A stretch of 64,000 nucleotides of DNA, from positions 1 through 64,000 of the forward strand of contig CADBNR010000028.1 in the NCBI GenBank assembly GCA_902796035.1. The letters are read 5' to 3'. Numbering within the stretch: the first letter of the stretch is position 1; every line of letters begins with the position of its first letter. The position numbers and the translations under genes were made by a program. Positions 1 to 9,314 of the stretch are shown here, piece by piece. The stretch is from an uncultured Bacteroidales bacterium. GTDB taxonomy: Bacteria > Bacteroidota > Bacteroidia > Bacteroidales > Muribaculaceae. The notes under the pieces are model-generated. The model had not been told where the DNA came from, did no database searches, and was given only the letters and a program-made list of their open reading frames with translations.

Positions 1-1
1 C

Positions 2-613
2 AGTGCCTTCTGGGCATGCCGTGGCATCAAGACCCTGATATTGCCGTCTACGATGGATTCCATTGGAGCCCACTGTTTCGCGAGACTTGTTAATCTAAGA
101 CAAATAATATGCAAGGCACAGAAGCCCCCGACATGTCACGCAAGAATCCGTTCCAATCAGAATTTCACATATTATCCGATATGGGGATGGGGAAGTCAAA
201 TGGCAGACTCTTTATTGAAAGATATCGCCGGCGACCGGACATGCAGAGACGTAAGGGTATATATACCTCAAGGATCTTTTAGAGGGCATTATGAAGATTA
301 TAACGGTTATAGTAACCCCTACAGGCATTGGGGGTATTTCCCTCCGGACAATTTTGTGGAGGTCGATGATTTTTCCACTTTAACCTTAGGTGTTGATAAA
401 GTCCATGAGGATACATCGGTCAATGTGAGTTGCAGCTCCGGACGGATTACCGTAAACGGCCTTACCGCCTCAGAGTCATACCATGTGTATGATATGGCCG
501 GCGCGGTACGGCGTTCCGGCATCCTTCATGATGGCGACAACACTATTGAGGTCATACCCGGCTTGTATATCCTTCGTGTCGGCACCGCTACAAGAAAAAT
601 CCTGGTGCCCTGA
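2..613 (+). CDS. BspA-like leucine-rich-repeat surface protein, 3' part only
   Basis: The frame is open at the left edge, so the 5' end of the gene lies outside the window; 203 codons are visible. The first part (SAFWACRGIKTLILPS, then SIGAHCFARLVNLRQIICKA) has the spacing of LRR_5/BspA-type repeats, which form secreted or surface adhesin-like solenoids. The last 40 or so residues (VYDMAGAVRRSGIL to GLYILRVGTATRKILVP) look like the C-terminal beta-sandwich tails of type A sorting domains, with the typical G-L-Y-I-hydrophobic-R-V motif and a basic-hydrophobic end. I infer a secreted or cell-surface protein; its ligand is unknown. The gene ends 263 bases before the convergent mdh gene. Confidence 0.7.
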   Translation, partial: SAFWACRGIKTLILPSTMDSIGAHCFARLVNLRQIICKAQKPPTCHARIRSNQNFTYYPIWGWGSQMADSLLKDIAGDRTCRDVRVYIPQGSFRGHYEDYNGYSNPYRHWGYFPPDNFVEVDDFSTLTLGVDKVHEDTSVNVSCSSGRITVNGLTASESYHVYDMAGAVRRSGILHDGDNTIEVIPGLYILRVGTATRKILVP

Positions 614-793
614 TCAGGATAGAAGCGTTTTTTATGACAGAAACGATGTTTAGGCTTATCGCAGTCGAGAGTGTGAATATTATGTCGCGATTTGGGATGT
701 AGATTTAATTGTCAGCTTTGGTGTAGTAGCGGATGTTTGATGAATCTTTCCGAAGGATAGTACAGTCCGGACTTCCTTACAAACGCATAAAGA

Positions 794-829
794 GAGGGTG
801 CGGCGGAACGGAAGTTCCGGCACACCCTC
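794..829 (-). terminator. Stem-loop between the LRR gene and mdh
   Basis: GAGGGTG at 794-800 pairs with CACCCTC at 823-829, and the inner bases continue the stem with 14 of 16 positions paired around a GGAA loop. It lies just after the stop of mdh in the direction of mdh transcription and is followed there by a short pyrimidine stretch, so it is a probable mdh terminator. It could also serve the incoming plus-strand gene. Confidence 0.55.
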
Positions 830-876
830 ATCCTCGGTTGTAATTACTGAGATTTGTTTTCCTTATCTTAATCTTA

Positions 877-1890
877 TTAGTTGGTCTGCTCGACCATGTA
901 GGGGTTGAGCTCGCCCCACTTGTCGATGGGAGGCATGATGCCAAGAGCGATGACTTCGTCGCGGAGCTTGCACAGGTGCTTGTAGCTCTGCTCGAGTTCG
1001 GCTGCCTCCTCGGGAGTACCTTCTACGACCTTGAACGATGCGCCGTTCTTGTCGATGGTGGTCTCCATGGCCATCATGATGTTGTGGAACTTGGCGTCGT
1101 TTACATATACGCCTGCGGGCCAGCGGAATGCGGGACCGCCCATAGCGGCTGCGATCATCTCGATCGACAGGTATGCGGGGCTCTGGAACGAGCTGCGGCC
1201 GCGGAGCTCGATGATGTTCTTGCCGCCCTGGATCACGCGTACCTTCATGGCTTCCCATTCATTCTCGGGAAGTGCTTCGGTGCCGATAATCTCGGTCAGA
1301 GGCTTACCGTTTACCATCGTGGTGCTTGCGTATACGGCCATCTGCTCGCCGTGGCCGCCGTATGTGCGGGAGTTGGTGATCAGATCCGGGGAGATCTTGA
1401 ACCACTTGGCCAGCTCGTTGCGCAGACGTGTGCTGTCCAGTGCGGCCAGTGTGGTGACGCAACCTGGCTTGACGCCGCTGTACAGCAGTGTTACCAGACC
1501 GGTGATGTCGGCGGGGTTGAAGATTACGACGATGTGCTTTACATCGGGGCAATACTTGCGCACGTTCTTACCGAAGTCCTCGGCGATCTTGCAGTTGCCT
1601 GCCAGCAGGTCCTCGCGGGTCATGCCCTCCTTACGGGGTGCGCCGCCGCTCGATACGATGTACTTGGCACCGGTGAAAGCGGTCTCGATGTCGTCGGTAT
1701 AGGTGATGTTCATGCCTTCGAAGCCGCACTGCAGCATTTCCTCGGCAACACCCTTCAGACCCTTTGCGTAGGGATCGTACAGACAGATGTTGGGAGTAAG
1801 ACGCATCATAATGGCGGTCTGGGCCATGTTGGAGCCAATCATGCCGGCTGCGCCGACAATCAGAAGCTTTTCATCTGTGAGAAAATTCAT
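877..1890 (-). CDS. mdh: Malate dehydrogenase
   Basis: NAD-dependent interconversion of malate and oxaloacetate, cytosolic; in Bacteroidales this is the reductive-branch step toward fumarate, succinate and propionate. The 337-residue protein opens with a Rossmann glycine motif GAAGMIGS (13-20). It has the mobile substrate loop APRKEGMTREDL with Arg86 and Arg92, then FNPADIT (124-130), DSTR (152-155) and the proton-relay motif GGHGEQ with His180. This is the lactate/malate dehydrogenase family, and the arginine loop plus the neighbouring mutAB genes favour malate. The start codon gives a full-length N-terminus directly before the dinucleotide fold. It is transcribed divergently from radA. Confidence 0.93.
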   Translation of the reverse strand: MNFLTDEKLLIVGAAGMIGSNMAQTAIMMRLTPNICLYDPYAKGLKGVAEEMLQCGFEGMNITYTDDIETAFTGAKYIVSSGGAPRKEGMTREDLLAGNCKIAEDFGKNVRKYCPDVKHIVVIFNPADITGLVTLLYSGVKPGCVTTLAALDSTRLRNELAKWFKISPDLITNSRTYGGHGEQMAVYASTTMVNGKPLTEIIGTEALPENEWEAMKVRVIQGGKNIIELRGRSSFQSPAYLSIEMIAAAMGGPAFRWPAGVYVNDAKFHNIMMAMETTIDKNGASFKVVEGTPEEAAELEQSYKHLCKLRDEVIALGIMPPIDKWGELNPYMVEQTN

Positions 1891-1999
1891 GATTAATACT
1901 TTTTATTGGGTTATATTAATATGTTGTGTCTAATTTCATGGCGGTTGTTACGATCTTCCGTCACAGATATTACACACTGCGGGGAGGAATGTTCCAACG

Positions 2000-2033
2000 T
2001 TTGTGCAAATTTAGTAATTTTTTGTTATTTTTG
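2000..2033 (+). promoter_or_regulatory. Promoter of radA
   Basis: TTTG at 2000-2003 and TATTTTTG at 2026-2033 match the Bacteroidetes -33 and -7 elements, with a 22-base spacer that is slightly long. The -7 element is 17 bases before the radA ATG. Confidence 0.5.
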
Positions 2034-2037
2034 CAAC
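2006..2037 (-). promoter_or_regulatory. Promoter of mdh
   Basis: On the minus strand TAAATTTG (2013-2006) matches the Bacteroidetes -7 element TAnnTTTG. A GTTG at 2037-2034 lies 20 bases upstream as a partial -33 element. The leader to mdh would be about 110 bases. It overlaps the radA promoter on the other strand. Confidence 0.5.
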
Positions 2038-2050
2038 AGTAAGATGAGGA

Positions 2051-3451
2051 ATGATGCCTAAGACGAAAACCGTGTATTTCTGCAATAATTGCGGATATGA
2101 GAGTGCCAAGTGGCTGGGGAAATGTCCCGGCTGCGGGGAATGGAACAGTATGGTCGAGGAGAAAGTGTCGGCCAAGGAGAGTAAGGGCGGCAAACGCGGG
2201 CTGGTGAAAAGCTCGCGACCGGTGAAACTGTCGGAAATAGAGGTGGGCGAGGAAGTGCGCCTCAGGATGCCGAGCGACGAGCTGAACCGCGTGTTGGGGG
2301 GCGGCCTGGTAGCCGGCAGTCTGACGCTGATAGGGGGCGAGCCGGGCATCGGCAAATCCACTCTGCTGCTGCAGAACATCCTTTCGATTCGTACACGCCG
2401 CATCCTGTATGTGTCGGGCGAGGAAAGCGCGGCGCAGCTCAAACTGCGCGCCGACCGTCTCGGCAAGGTGTCGGAAAACACCTTCATCCTGTGCGAGACC
2501 AATCTGAGTGCCATCTTCACGCAGATCGAGAATGTGAAGCCGGAGCTGGTGATAGTCGATTCAATCCAGACCATCATGTCGGACGAGATAGAGTCGGCCG
2601 CCGGCAGTGTGTCGCAGGTGCGCGAATGCGCCGCCGCATTGCTGCGCTATGCCAAGGAAAGCGGTGTGCCCGTGATATTGGTAGGGCATATTAATAAGGA
2701 GGGCTCCATCGCCGGACCCAAGGTGCTGGAGCATATCGTGGACACGGTGCTGCAGTTCGAGGGCGACCGGCAATATCTGTATCGTCTGCTGCGCGCCATC
2801 AAGAACCGTTTCGGATCGACCAACGAGATAGGAATATACGAGATGGTGTCCAAAGGCTTGCGCGAGGTGAAGAATCCGTCGGAGATGCTGCTGTCGGAAA
2901 ACCGCGAGGAGGAGATGAGCGGCATGGCCATCGGCGTTACGATGGAAGGCGTACGCGCGTTTCTTGTGGAGGTGCAGGCTCTCGTATCCGGAGCGGCATA
3001 CGGTACGCCACAGCGATCGGTTACCGGATTTGACCAGCGACGGCTCAACATGATGTTGGCCGTATTGGAGAAACGGGCGCGTTTTCGTCTCGGGCAGAAA
3101 GACGTGTTCCTGAACATAGCCGGAGGGCTGAAAGTGACCGATCCGGCATTGGACTTAGCGGTGGTGGCCGCAGTGATGTCGTCGAATTTCGACATGTCGC
3201 TGCCGCCGCGCACGGCATTCGCCGGCGAGGTGGGACTGTCGGGCGAGGTGCGCACCGTCACCCGTGTGGAGCAGCGTGTGGCCGAGGCCGAGAAGTTGGG
3301 ATTCAACACCATCTACATTCCGAAAGGGAACCTGAAGGGGATGTCGCCCAAGTTCAAGATCAATGTGGTGGAGGTGGGCAAGGTGCAGGAGCTGGTTCAG
3401 TCGCTGTTCGGACACGGACGCAACCGTTCTGACGCCGACACCGGGGAATAG
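2051..3451 (+). CDS. radA: DNA repair ATPase RadA (Sms)
   Basis: RecA-like ATPase that promotes branch migration of recombination intermediates in DNA repair; cytosolic. The 466-residue protein carries an N-terminal four-cysteine zinc finger (Cys11, 14, 25, 28), a Walker A motif GGEPGIGKST (95-104), the RadA-specific KNRFG motif near residue 257, and a C-terminal Lon-protease-like domain (about 290-450) with the usual VGLSGEVR segment. Length and domain order are those of the family. Two adjacent ATG codons begin the frame; the second gives the common MPKTKT start. A stem-loop follows at 3481-3514. Confidence 0.96.
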   Translation: MMPKTKTVYFCNNCGYESAKWLGKCPGCGEWNSMVEEKVSAKESKGGKRGLVKSSRPVKLSEIEVGEEVRLRMPSDELNRVLGGGLVAGSLTLIGGEPGIGKSTLLLQNILSIRTRRILYVSGEESAAQLKLRADRLGKVSENTFILCETNLSAIFTQIENVKPELVIVDSIQTIMSDEIESAAGSVSQVRECAAALLRYAKESGVPVILVGHINKEGSIAGPKVLEHIVDTVLQFEGDRQYLYRLLRAIKNRFGSTNEIGIYEMVSKGLREVKNPSEMLLSENREEEMSGMAIGVTMEGVRAFLVEVQALVSGAAYGTPQRSVTGFDQRRLNMMLAVLEKRARFRLGQKDVFLNIAGGLKVTDPALDLAVVAAVMSSNFDMSLPPRTAFAGEVGLSGEVRTVTRVEQRVAEAEKLGFNTIYIPKGNLKGMSPKFKINVVEVGKVQELVQSLFGHGRNRSDADTGE

Positions 3452-3480
3452 GATATCCAACCCGAATAAACCGGAATAAA

Positions 3481-3514
3481 GATGAGGGAGTGTCGATTGC
3501 GGCACTCCCTCGTC
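3481..3514. terminator. Bidirectional stem-loop after radA
   Basis: GATGAGGGAGTG (3481-3492) pairs with CACTCCCTCGTC (3503-3514) over 12 bp with one wobble and a 10-base loop. It sits between two convergent genes. No strong T-run follows on either strand, so the call rests on the stem and position. Confidence 0.5.
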
Positions 3515-3556
3515 GGATAAAATACAAAATCAAAAATCGGCAGCAAAGCGCCGGCA

Positions 3557-4024
3557 TCATTTCTTAGGCGACATCCGGACTGTCCTTGACAGCGTGCCGG
3601 GTTCCTTGCCGTCCGGCAGGTCGGCCGCGCTATCCACGACCTTGAATCCGAAGCTGATTACACCGAAAGCCAGAGACTTGTCGACCTGAAGCACGTTCAT
3701 GCGCATGCCTAACAGGAACTTACCGGCCGAGAAGTTGTCAGTGGCGATTGTCGCGCCGTAGGGAGCTATGACCGATGTGCCCAACGGGATGCCATCGAGT
3801 ACATACGTCACCTCGTTCACCATGGCCTGCTTGTTGTCGTTGCCTTTGCATGTCACGCTTTCGATTTTTAGCGTATCGCCCTTTACCACATAGATGGCAT
3901 CTTCTCCTTCAACTACATTATCGAATGTGACAGTGATGTCTACGTCCGGCAGATCGTCGTCGGAATCGCAAGATGCCAGAAAGCCCAAGGGCAACAGCAA
4001 CAACAGGTAAAGTAACTTTTTCAT
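3557..4024 (-). CDS. Small lipoprotein of unknown function
   Basis: 155 residues. The N-terminus has a lysine pair, a leucine-rich hydrophobic stretch and the lipobox FLASC with Cys19, followed by an acidic DSDDDLPD segment of the kind that leads Bacteroidetes lipoproteins to the outer membrane surface. The rest is predicted beta-rich with no motif I recognise, and ends in a basic RTVRMSPKK. Family function is unknown. It is convergent with radA and divergent from the FtsE-like gene, so no operon partner suggests a role. Confidence 0.7.
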   Translation of the reverse strand: MKKLLYLLLLLPLGFLASCDSDDDLPDVDITVTFDNVVEGEDAIYVVKGDTLKIESVTCKGNDNKQAMVNEVTYVLDGIPLGTSVIAPYGATIATDNFSAGKFLLGMRMNVLQVDKSLAFGVISFGFKVVDSAADLPDGKEPGTLSRTVRMSPKK

Positions 4025-4123
4025 CTTTGTTTCGTATTAGAGTAATTGATTATTCCGTGGAATCGAATCTCTATGTCGGTTCCTTTTCCTATAATAACAA
4101 ATAACGGTGATAAAAGATTAAAG

Positions 4124-4154
4124 TATGTAAATTGCGGAAAAAGTGTTATCTTTG
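4124..4154 (+). promoter_or_regulatory. Promoter of the FtsE-like gene
   Basis: TATCTTTG at 4147-4154 matches TAnnTTTG, with TATG at 4124-4127, 19 bases upstream, as an imperfect -33 element. The ATG at 4159 is only four bases after the -7 element, so the transcript would start at or next to the start codon. Confidence 0.5.
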
Positions 4155-4158
4155 TAAC

Positions 4159-4908
4159 ATGGAATCGAAAATATACGAAACGATCGACGACGAGGTGATC
4201 GTAACGGATAATAAGTCCGTGTCGGTGTCCGAAGCTCAGAAAAGCGGTGACCGACTGGTGGATTATCGCAACGTGACGATAGAGCGAGCTGCACGCGTGG
4301 TGCTGAAAGGCGTGACGTTCAGTGTGTCGGAGGGTGAGTTCTGCTACCTTACCGGCAAAGTGGGCAGCGGCAAGAGCTCGCTGCTCAAGACCTTGTATGC
4401 GGAGGTGAAAATTCCTGAAGGCGACACGGCGCGTGTGCTGGACTACGACCTGTTGCTGCTGCGCAACAGACAGATACCGGGACTGCGCCGCTCGCTGGGC
4501 ATCGTGTTCCAGGACTTCCAGCTGCTGCAGGACCGTTCGGCGGCCGCCAACCTTCGCTTTGTGCTGAAAGCCACCGGCTGGAAGTCGAAGGGGGAGATCG
4601 AGGACCGCATCGAGGAGGTGATGAAGGCGGTGGGAATGGAAAACAAGGCTTACAAAATGCCGCATGAACTCAGCGGCGGCGAGCAGCAGCGCGTGGTGAT
4701 AGCCCGAGCATTGCTCAACAGCCCCAGGCTGATACTGGCCGACGAGCCTACCGGAAACCTCGATCCCCAGACCGGATACCAGATCGTGGACCTGTTGCAC
4801 AGACTTTCGGAGCAGGGCACAGGCGTGATCATGGCCACTCACAATATGCAGATGGTGGAGGATTTCCCCGCCAGGACGCTCCGTTGCGAGAACAAATCGC
4901 TGATATGA
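4159..4908 (+). CDS. ftsE: FtsE-like ABC ATPase
   Basis: Cytosolic ABC ATPase that in the FtsE family works with FtsX to control periplasmic cell-wall hydrolysis at division. It has Walker A GKVGSGKSS, a Q-loop in VFQDFQLL, the signature HELSGGEQQRV, Walker B LILADEPTGNLDP and the switch His in ATHN. The GNLDP form is typical of the FtsE/LolD/MacB group. From this ATG the protein has 249 residues, with about 45 residues before the core; other FtsE proteins are nearer 220-230. A TTG at 4132 would overlap the promoter and is less likely. No FtsX-like permease is adjacent, so a role with another permease cannot be excluded. Confidence 0.8.
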   Translation: MESKIYETIDDEVIVTDNKSVSVSEAQKSGDRLVDYRNVTIERAARVVLKGVTFSVSEGEFCYLTGKVGSGKSSLLKTLYAEVKIPEGDTARVLDYDLLLLRNRQIPGLRRSLGIVFQDFQLLQDRSAAANLRFVLKATGWKSKGEIEDRIEEVMKAVGMENKAYKMPHELSGGEQQRVVIARALLNSPRLILADEPTGNLDPQTGYQIVDLLHRLSEQGTGVIMATHNMQMVEDFPARTLRCENKSLI

Positions 4909-4990
4909 TTCGCACAGGGGCCTTACCGGGGGATGTTTTTTATGGAACAATGCCTTAGTGACGGTTAACGGTCAGATTTTTGCTTAAAAA

Positions 4991-5022
4991 TTTCGTAATG
5001 CAGAAATAATTCCATAATTTTG
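4991..5022 (+). promoter_or_regulatory. Promoter of mutAB
   Basis: TAATTTTG at 5015-5022 matches the -7 consensus, with TTTCG around 4991-4995 as an imperfect -33 element 19 bases upstream. The leader would be roughly 100 bases. It contains a small stem (ATCCGT, five-base loop, ACGGAT near 5070-5088), but nothing resembling a cobalamin riboswitch. Confidence 0.45.
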
Positions 5023-5128
5023 TGACACCATGAAAGCTCCGTGTAACGCGGGTCTTAATATTACAGCATAATCCGTGATAAACGGATATTGAATTATAGG
5101 AAAAATTAGAGAATCAAATACCAAACCA

Positions 5129-6988
5129 ATGGCAGAAAAGAAAGAAAAACTGTTCGACATGTTTTCGCCTGTGACCACCGAGGAGTGGAAGGCGAAAATC
5201 ACAACGGACTTAAAGGGTGCGGATTTCGACCGTAAACTGGTGTGGCGCACCAACGAGGGGTTCAACGTACAGCCGTTCTATCGACTTGAGGATTTGTCGA
5301 AGTTGTCTCACTTAGGCAGTCTTCCCGGCGAGTATCCCTACGTACGCGGCACACGCGCCGACAACGACTGGCTGGTGGCCCAGGCCGTACAGGGCGACAC
5401 CCCCGAGACTATGGCCGACCATATCCGCCACATCACCGACCGTGGCGTGGAGTCGCTGCGCATCAAGCTTGGCAAGAATCCCGCCGAGGCCCTGAAGGTA
5501 ATCCTGAAGTACGTGGACCTGAAAAAGACCGAAGTGAACATCGACTGCTGCCCCGGCAAAGCCGCCGAGGTTGCCGCCGTTCTGGTAGAAATAATCAAGG
5601 AAGCCGGAGCCGCCGACGCATTCCGCGGAGCCGTAAACTACAATCCGTTCCGCCGCCTGCTGAAGCACGGCCTGCCGTTCCCAAAGAACGCCTCCGATGA
5701 GGGCCTGAAGGTGTACGAGGCCGTCAAGGATGTGAAGGGCCTGCGTTGCTTCGCCGTCGACTCCTATATGCTCAACAACGCCGGCGCGTTCATCACCCAG
5801 GAAATGGGCTATGCGCTGGCATGGGGTGCCGAATGGCTCACCATGATGACCGAAGCCGGCCTCGGCGTAGACGAGGTGGCTCAGCGCATCAAGTTCAACA
5901 TGGGCATCAGCTCCAACTACTTCATGGAGATAGCCAAGTTCCGCGCCGGCCGCATGCTGTGGGCCGAGATCGTGAAGGCTTACGGACCTAAAGAGGACGA
6001 CAGCTGCAAGATGTGGGTACACGCCCTGACCAGCATGTTCAACCAGACTCTGTACGACTCGCACGTGAACCTGCTGCGTTCCATGACCGAGACCATGTCG
6101 GCCGCACTGGCAGGCGTGAATTCAATCGAGACACTTCCCTTCGACAGCTGCTATCAGACTCCCGACGAGTTCTCGGAGCGCATAGCACGCAACCAGCAGA
6201 TTCTGCTGCGCGACGAGTCGCACCTCAACAAGGTGGTCGACCCTGCCGGAGGTTCCTATTATATAGAGACGCTGACCGCCTCCATCGCCGAGCAGGCCTG
6301 GAAGCTGTTCAACGAGACCGAGGACGCCGGTGGCTTCGAGGCATTGCTGAAGCAGGGTGAGATACAGAAGAAAGTGAACGAAAGCGGGACGAAGCGTCAC
6401 CTCGACGTTGCACGCCGCAAGGAGAACCTGCTTGGCACCAACCAGTTCCCGAACTTCAACGAGACGGCATTGCAGAAGGTTCAGGGCGAGAGCTGCGGAT
6501 GCGGATGCGGCTGCCACCACGAGGAGCCGACGGACGGCGCCGTGGAGTGGCTCAACATGGACCGTGCCGCCAGCCAGTTCGAGCAGCTGCGTCTTGACAC
6601 GGAGCGTTCGGGCAAGCGTCCCAAGGTGTTCATGCTCACCATCGGCAATCTGGCCATGCGTCTGGCACGCGCCCAGTTCAGCTCCAACTTCTTCGCCTGC
6701 GCCGGTTACGAGATAATCGACAATATCGGCTTCGAGACGGTGAAGGAAGGCGTAGACGCCGCCATCGCCAAGAATGCCGACGTAGTGGTGCTGTGCAGCA
6801 GCGACGACGAGTACGCCCAGTATGCCCCCGAGGCTTTCAAGGAACTGGACGGCCGCGCCATCTTCGTGGTGGCCGGAGCTCCCGCCTGCATGGACGACCT
6901 GAAGGCACAGGGTATCGAGAACTTCATCCATGTCAAGGTCAATGTGCTTGACACGTTAGTAGATTTTAACGCCAAACTCCTTAAGTAA
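5129..6988 (+). CDS. mutA: Methylmalonyl-CoA mutase small subunit
   Basis: Partner of MutB in the cobalamin-dependent interconversion of succinyl-CoA and methylmalonyl-CoA, used by Bacteroidales to make propionate. The 619-residue protein has the mutase TIM-barrel region (about 30-430) and a C-terminal B12-domain fold (about 490-619) that lacks the DxHxxG cobalt-ligand motif, as expected for the non-catalytic subunit. The linker contains an unusual [12 protein letters not shown] stretch (455-466) with four Cys alternating with Gly, then two His, which looks metal-binding. mutB begins two bases after the stop, so the two are clearly co-transcribed. Confidence 0.95.
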   Translation: MAEKKEKLFDMFSPVTTEEWKAKITTDLKGADFDRKLVWRTNEGFNVQPFYRLEDLSKLSHLGSLPGEYPYVRGTRADNDWLVAQAVQGDTPETMADHIRHITDRGVESLRIKLGKNPAEALKVILKYVDLKKTEVNIDCCPGKAAEVAAVLVEIIKEAGAADAFRGAVNYNPFRRLLKHGLPFPKNASDEGLKVYEAVKDVKGLRCFAVDSYMLNNAGAFITQEMGYALAWGAEWLTMMTEAGLGVDEVAQRIKFNMGISSNYFMEIAKFRAGRMLWAEIVKAYGPKEDDSCKMWVHALTSMFNQTLYDSHVNLLRSMTETMSAALAGVNSIETLPFDSCYQTPDEFSERIARNQQILLRDESHLNKVVDPAGGSYYIETLTASIAEQAWKLFNETEDAGGFEALLKQGEIQKKVNESGTKRHLDVARRKENLLGTNQFPNFNETALQKVQGESCGCGCGCHHEEPTDGAVEWLNMDRAASQFEQLRLDTERSGKRPKVFMLTIGNLAMRLARAQFSSNFFACAGYEIIDNIGFETVKEGVDAAIAKNADVVVLCSSDDEYAQYAPEAFKELDGRAIFVVAGAPACMDDLKAQGIENFIHVKVNVLDTLVDFNAKLLK

Positions 6989-6990
6989 CC

Positions 6991-9138
6991 ATGCGTCCGA
7001 ATTTCAAAGACATAGATATAAATAAAGTAGTGATCGCCAAGGATCACAAGCCCGCTGCGGCGCAGGAATGGATGACCGCGGAGCTGATCCCAGTGAAGCC
7101 CGTCTATACCGAGGCCGACCTGGAGGGCATGGAGCATCTGAACTTCGTGTCGGGTCTTCCTCCCTTCCTGCGTGGCCCGTACAGCGCAATGTACCCGTTG
7201 CGTCCCTGGACCATCCGTCAGTACGCCGGATTCTCCACCGCCGCAGAGTCCAACGCATTCTACCGCCGTAACCTGGCTTCCGGCCAGAAGGGTCTGTCGG
7301 TAGCGTTCGACCTTCCGACTCACCGCGGTTATGACGCCGACCACGAGCGCGTCGTTGGAGACGTGGGTAAGGCAGGAGTGTCCATCTGTTCGGTAGAGGA
7401 CATGAAGGTGCTGTTCGACGGCATACCCTTGAACAAGATGTCGGTGTCCATGACCATGAACGGTGCCGTGCTGCCCGTGCTGGCGTTCTACATCAACGCC
7501 GGTCTGGAGCAGGGCGCAAGCCTGGAGGAAATGGCAGGTACAATCCAGAACGACATCCTCAAGGAGTTCATGGTGCGTAACACCTACATCTATCCGCCGG
7601 CATTCTCCATGAAGATCATCGCCGACATCTTCGAGTACACGTCGAAGAACATGCCCAAATTCAACTCCATCTCCATCTCCGGCTACCACATGCAGGAGGC
7701 CGGCGCCACGGCCGACATCGAGCTGGCATACACGCTGGCCGACGGTCTGGAGTATCTGCGCGCAGGCGTGAACGCAGGTATGGACATCGACTCGTTCGCT
7801 CCGCGTCTGTCGTTCTTCTGGGGTATATCGATGAACTATTTCATGGAGATAGCCAAGATGCGCGCCGCACGTATGCTGTGGGCCCGGATCGTGAAGTCGT
7901 TCGGCGCCAAGAACCCGAAGTCGCTGGCACTGCGCACGCACTGTCAGACCTCCGGCTGGTCGCTGACCGAGCAGGATCCGTTCAACAACGTAGGCCGTAC
8001 CTGCGTCGAGGCTATGGGCGCCGTATTGGGACACACCCAGTCGCTGCACACCAACGCGCTGGACGAGGCCATCGCGCTGCCCACCGACTTCTCGGCACGT
8101 ATCGCACGTAACACGCAAATCTATATCCAGGAGGAAACCAACGTCTGCAAGGAAATCGATCCGTGGGGCGGCTCGTACTATGTGGAGAGCCTGACCAACG
8201 AGATCGCTCACCGCGCATGGGAGCACATCCAGGAGATCGAGAAGCTCGGCGGTATGGCCAAGGCCATCGAGACCGGTCTGCCCAAGCTCAAGATCGAGGA
8301 GGCCGCCGCACGTACGCAGGCACACATCGACTCCGGCAGCCAGACCATCGTGGGCATCAACAAGTTCCGTCTGGACCATGAGGATCCCATCGACATCCTG
8401 GAGGTGGACAACACCGAGGTGCGCAAGGAACAGTGCGCCCGTCTGGAGGAGCTGCGCAAGAACCGCGACGAAGAGGCCGTGAAGAAGGCTCTGAACGACA
8501 TCACGGAGGCCGTGAAGGATCCGTCGAAGGGCAATCTGCTCGACCTGGCCGTGAAGGCCGCCGGTCTGAGGGCGTCGTTAGGCGAGATTTCCGACGCCTG
8601 CGAGGCTGTGGTAGGACGTTATAAAGCTGTAATCAAAACCATATCAGGAGTGTATTCCAACGAAGAAAAGGGTGATCCCGAGTTCGAGGAGGCCCGCCGT
8701 ATGGTTGCCGACTTCGCCAAGCGCGAAGGTCGCCAGCCGCGTATCATGATTGCCAAGATGGGGCAGGACGGTCACGACCGTGGCGCAAAGGTAGTAGCCA
8801 CCGGTTATGCCGACTGCGGTTACGACGTGGATATGGGACCGTTGTTCCAGACTCCGGCCGAGGCTGCCCGTCAGGCTGTAGAGAACGACGTGCACATCCT
8901 CGGTGTCAGCTCGCTGGCCGCCGGCCACAAGACGCTGATTCCGCAGGTGATCGAGGAACTGAAGAAGCTGGGTCGTCCCGACATCCTGGTTACGGCCGGT
9001 GGCGTGATTCCGGCTCAGGATTACGACTTCCTGTACAAAGCTGGCGTGGCAGCTATCTTCGGCCCCGGCACACGCATCCCGAAGTCGGCCATCGAAATGA
9101 TCCGTATCCTCAACGAGGAGCGCGAGGCTGAAGCTTGA
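6991..9138 (+). CDS. mutB: Methylmalonyl-CoA mutase large subunit
   Basis: Catalytic, adenosylcobalamin-binding subunit. The 715-residue length is normal. The N-terminal barrel carries the substrate motif [13 protein letters not shown] (about 315-327), and the C-terminal cobalamin domain (about 580-710) has DGHDRG, with His595 as the lower axial ligand of cobalt, followed by the SSLAAGHK and VTAGGVIP loops. No meaB chaperone, epimerase or decarboxylase gene is next to it here. The gene is followed by an array of 9-bp repeats and a strong terminator. Confidence 0.97.
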   Translation: MRPNFKDIDINKVVIAKDHKPAAAQEWMTAELIPVKPVYTEADLEGMEHLNFVSGLPPFLRGPYSAMYPLRPWTIRQYAGFSTAAESNAFYRRNLASGQKGLSVAFDLPTHRGYDADHERVVGDVGKAGVSICSVEDMKVLFDGIPLNKMSVSMTMNGAVLPVLAFYINAGLEQGASLEEMAGTIQNDILKEFMVRNTYIYPPAFSMKIIADIFEYTSKNMPKFNSISISGYHMQEAGATADIELAYTLADGLEYLRAGVNAGMDIDSFAPRLSFFWGISMNYFMEIAKMRAARMLWARIVKSFGAKNPKSLALRTHCQTSGWSLTEQDPFNNVGRTCVEAMGAVLGHTQSLHTNALDEAIALPTDFSARIARNTQIYIQEETNVCKEIDPWGGSYYVESLTNEIAHRAWEHIQEIEKLGGMAKAIETGLPKLKIEEAAARTQAHIDSGSQTIVGINKFRLDHEDPIDILEVDNTEVRKEQCARLEELRKNRDEEAVKKALNDITEAVKDPSKGNLLDLAVKAAGLRASLGEISDACEAVVGRYKAVIKTISGVYSNEEKGDPEFEEARRMVADFAKREGRQPRIMIAKMGQDGHDRGAKVVATGYADCGYDVDMGPLFQTPAEAARQAVENDVHILGVSSLAAGHKTLIPQVIEELKKLGRPDILVTAGGVIPAQDYDFLYKAGVAAIFGPGTRIPKSAIEMIRILNEEREAEA

Positions 9139-9144
9139 CGGCCT

Positions 9145-9216
9145 TAAAGACCCTAAAGACTCTAAAGACTTTAAAGACCCTAAAGACTTTAAAGACCCTA
9201 AAGACTTTAAGGACCT
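9145..9216 (+). repeat. Tandem array of eight 9-bp units (TAAAGACYY)
   Basis: Eight head-to-tail copies: TAAAGACCC, -CTC, -CTT, -CCC, -CTT, -CCC, -CTT and a final TAAGGACCT. The array starts 6 bases after the mutB stop and ends before the terminator, so it is transcribed as the 3' untranslated region. Confidence 0.95.
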
Positions 9217-9236
9217 TATAATGGCTTATTCCGAAG

Positions 9237-9265
9237 GCGCACCGTATTCCCGGTGCGCTTTTTTT
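9237..9265 (+). terminator. Rho-independent terminator of mutAB
   Basis: GCGCACCG (9237-9244), loop TATTCC, CGGTGCGC (9251-9258), then seven T residues. The stem is a perfect 8 bp. Confidence 0.93.
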
Positions 9266-9314
9266 ATTATTTGGAACCGGGCAATTTTAGCACCGCAGGA
9301 GCGTTAAAAAGTAG

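Noticed and set aside
614..793. A further gene between the LRR protein and mdh
   Set aside because: No frame longer than a few dozen codons and no promoter-like pair; only the stem-loop at 794-829 is supported.
976..1896. A 306-codon plus-strand frame opposite mdh
   Set aside because: Mirror frame of mdh with Gly/His/Val-rich composition and no motif.
4159..4908. A complete ftsEX pair
   Set aside because: No FtsX-like four-helix permease follows; the next gene is mutA after 220 bases.
5023..5128. Cobalamin riboswitch before mutA
   Set aside because: The leader is only about 100 bases and has no B12-box-like sequence or multi-helix structure; only a small hairpin is seen.
6706..8379. A long open frame of 557 codons on the minus strand inside mutA/mutB
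   Set aside because: It lies wholly antisense to the well-conserved mutase genes, has low-complexity His/Val/Leu/Gly-rich composition and no recognisable domain; it is a shadow of GC-rich codon use.
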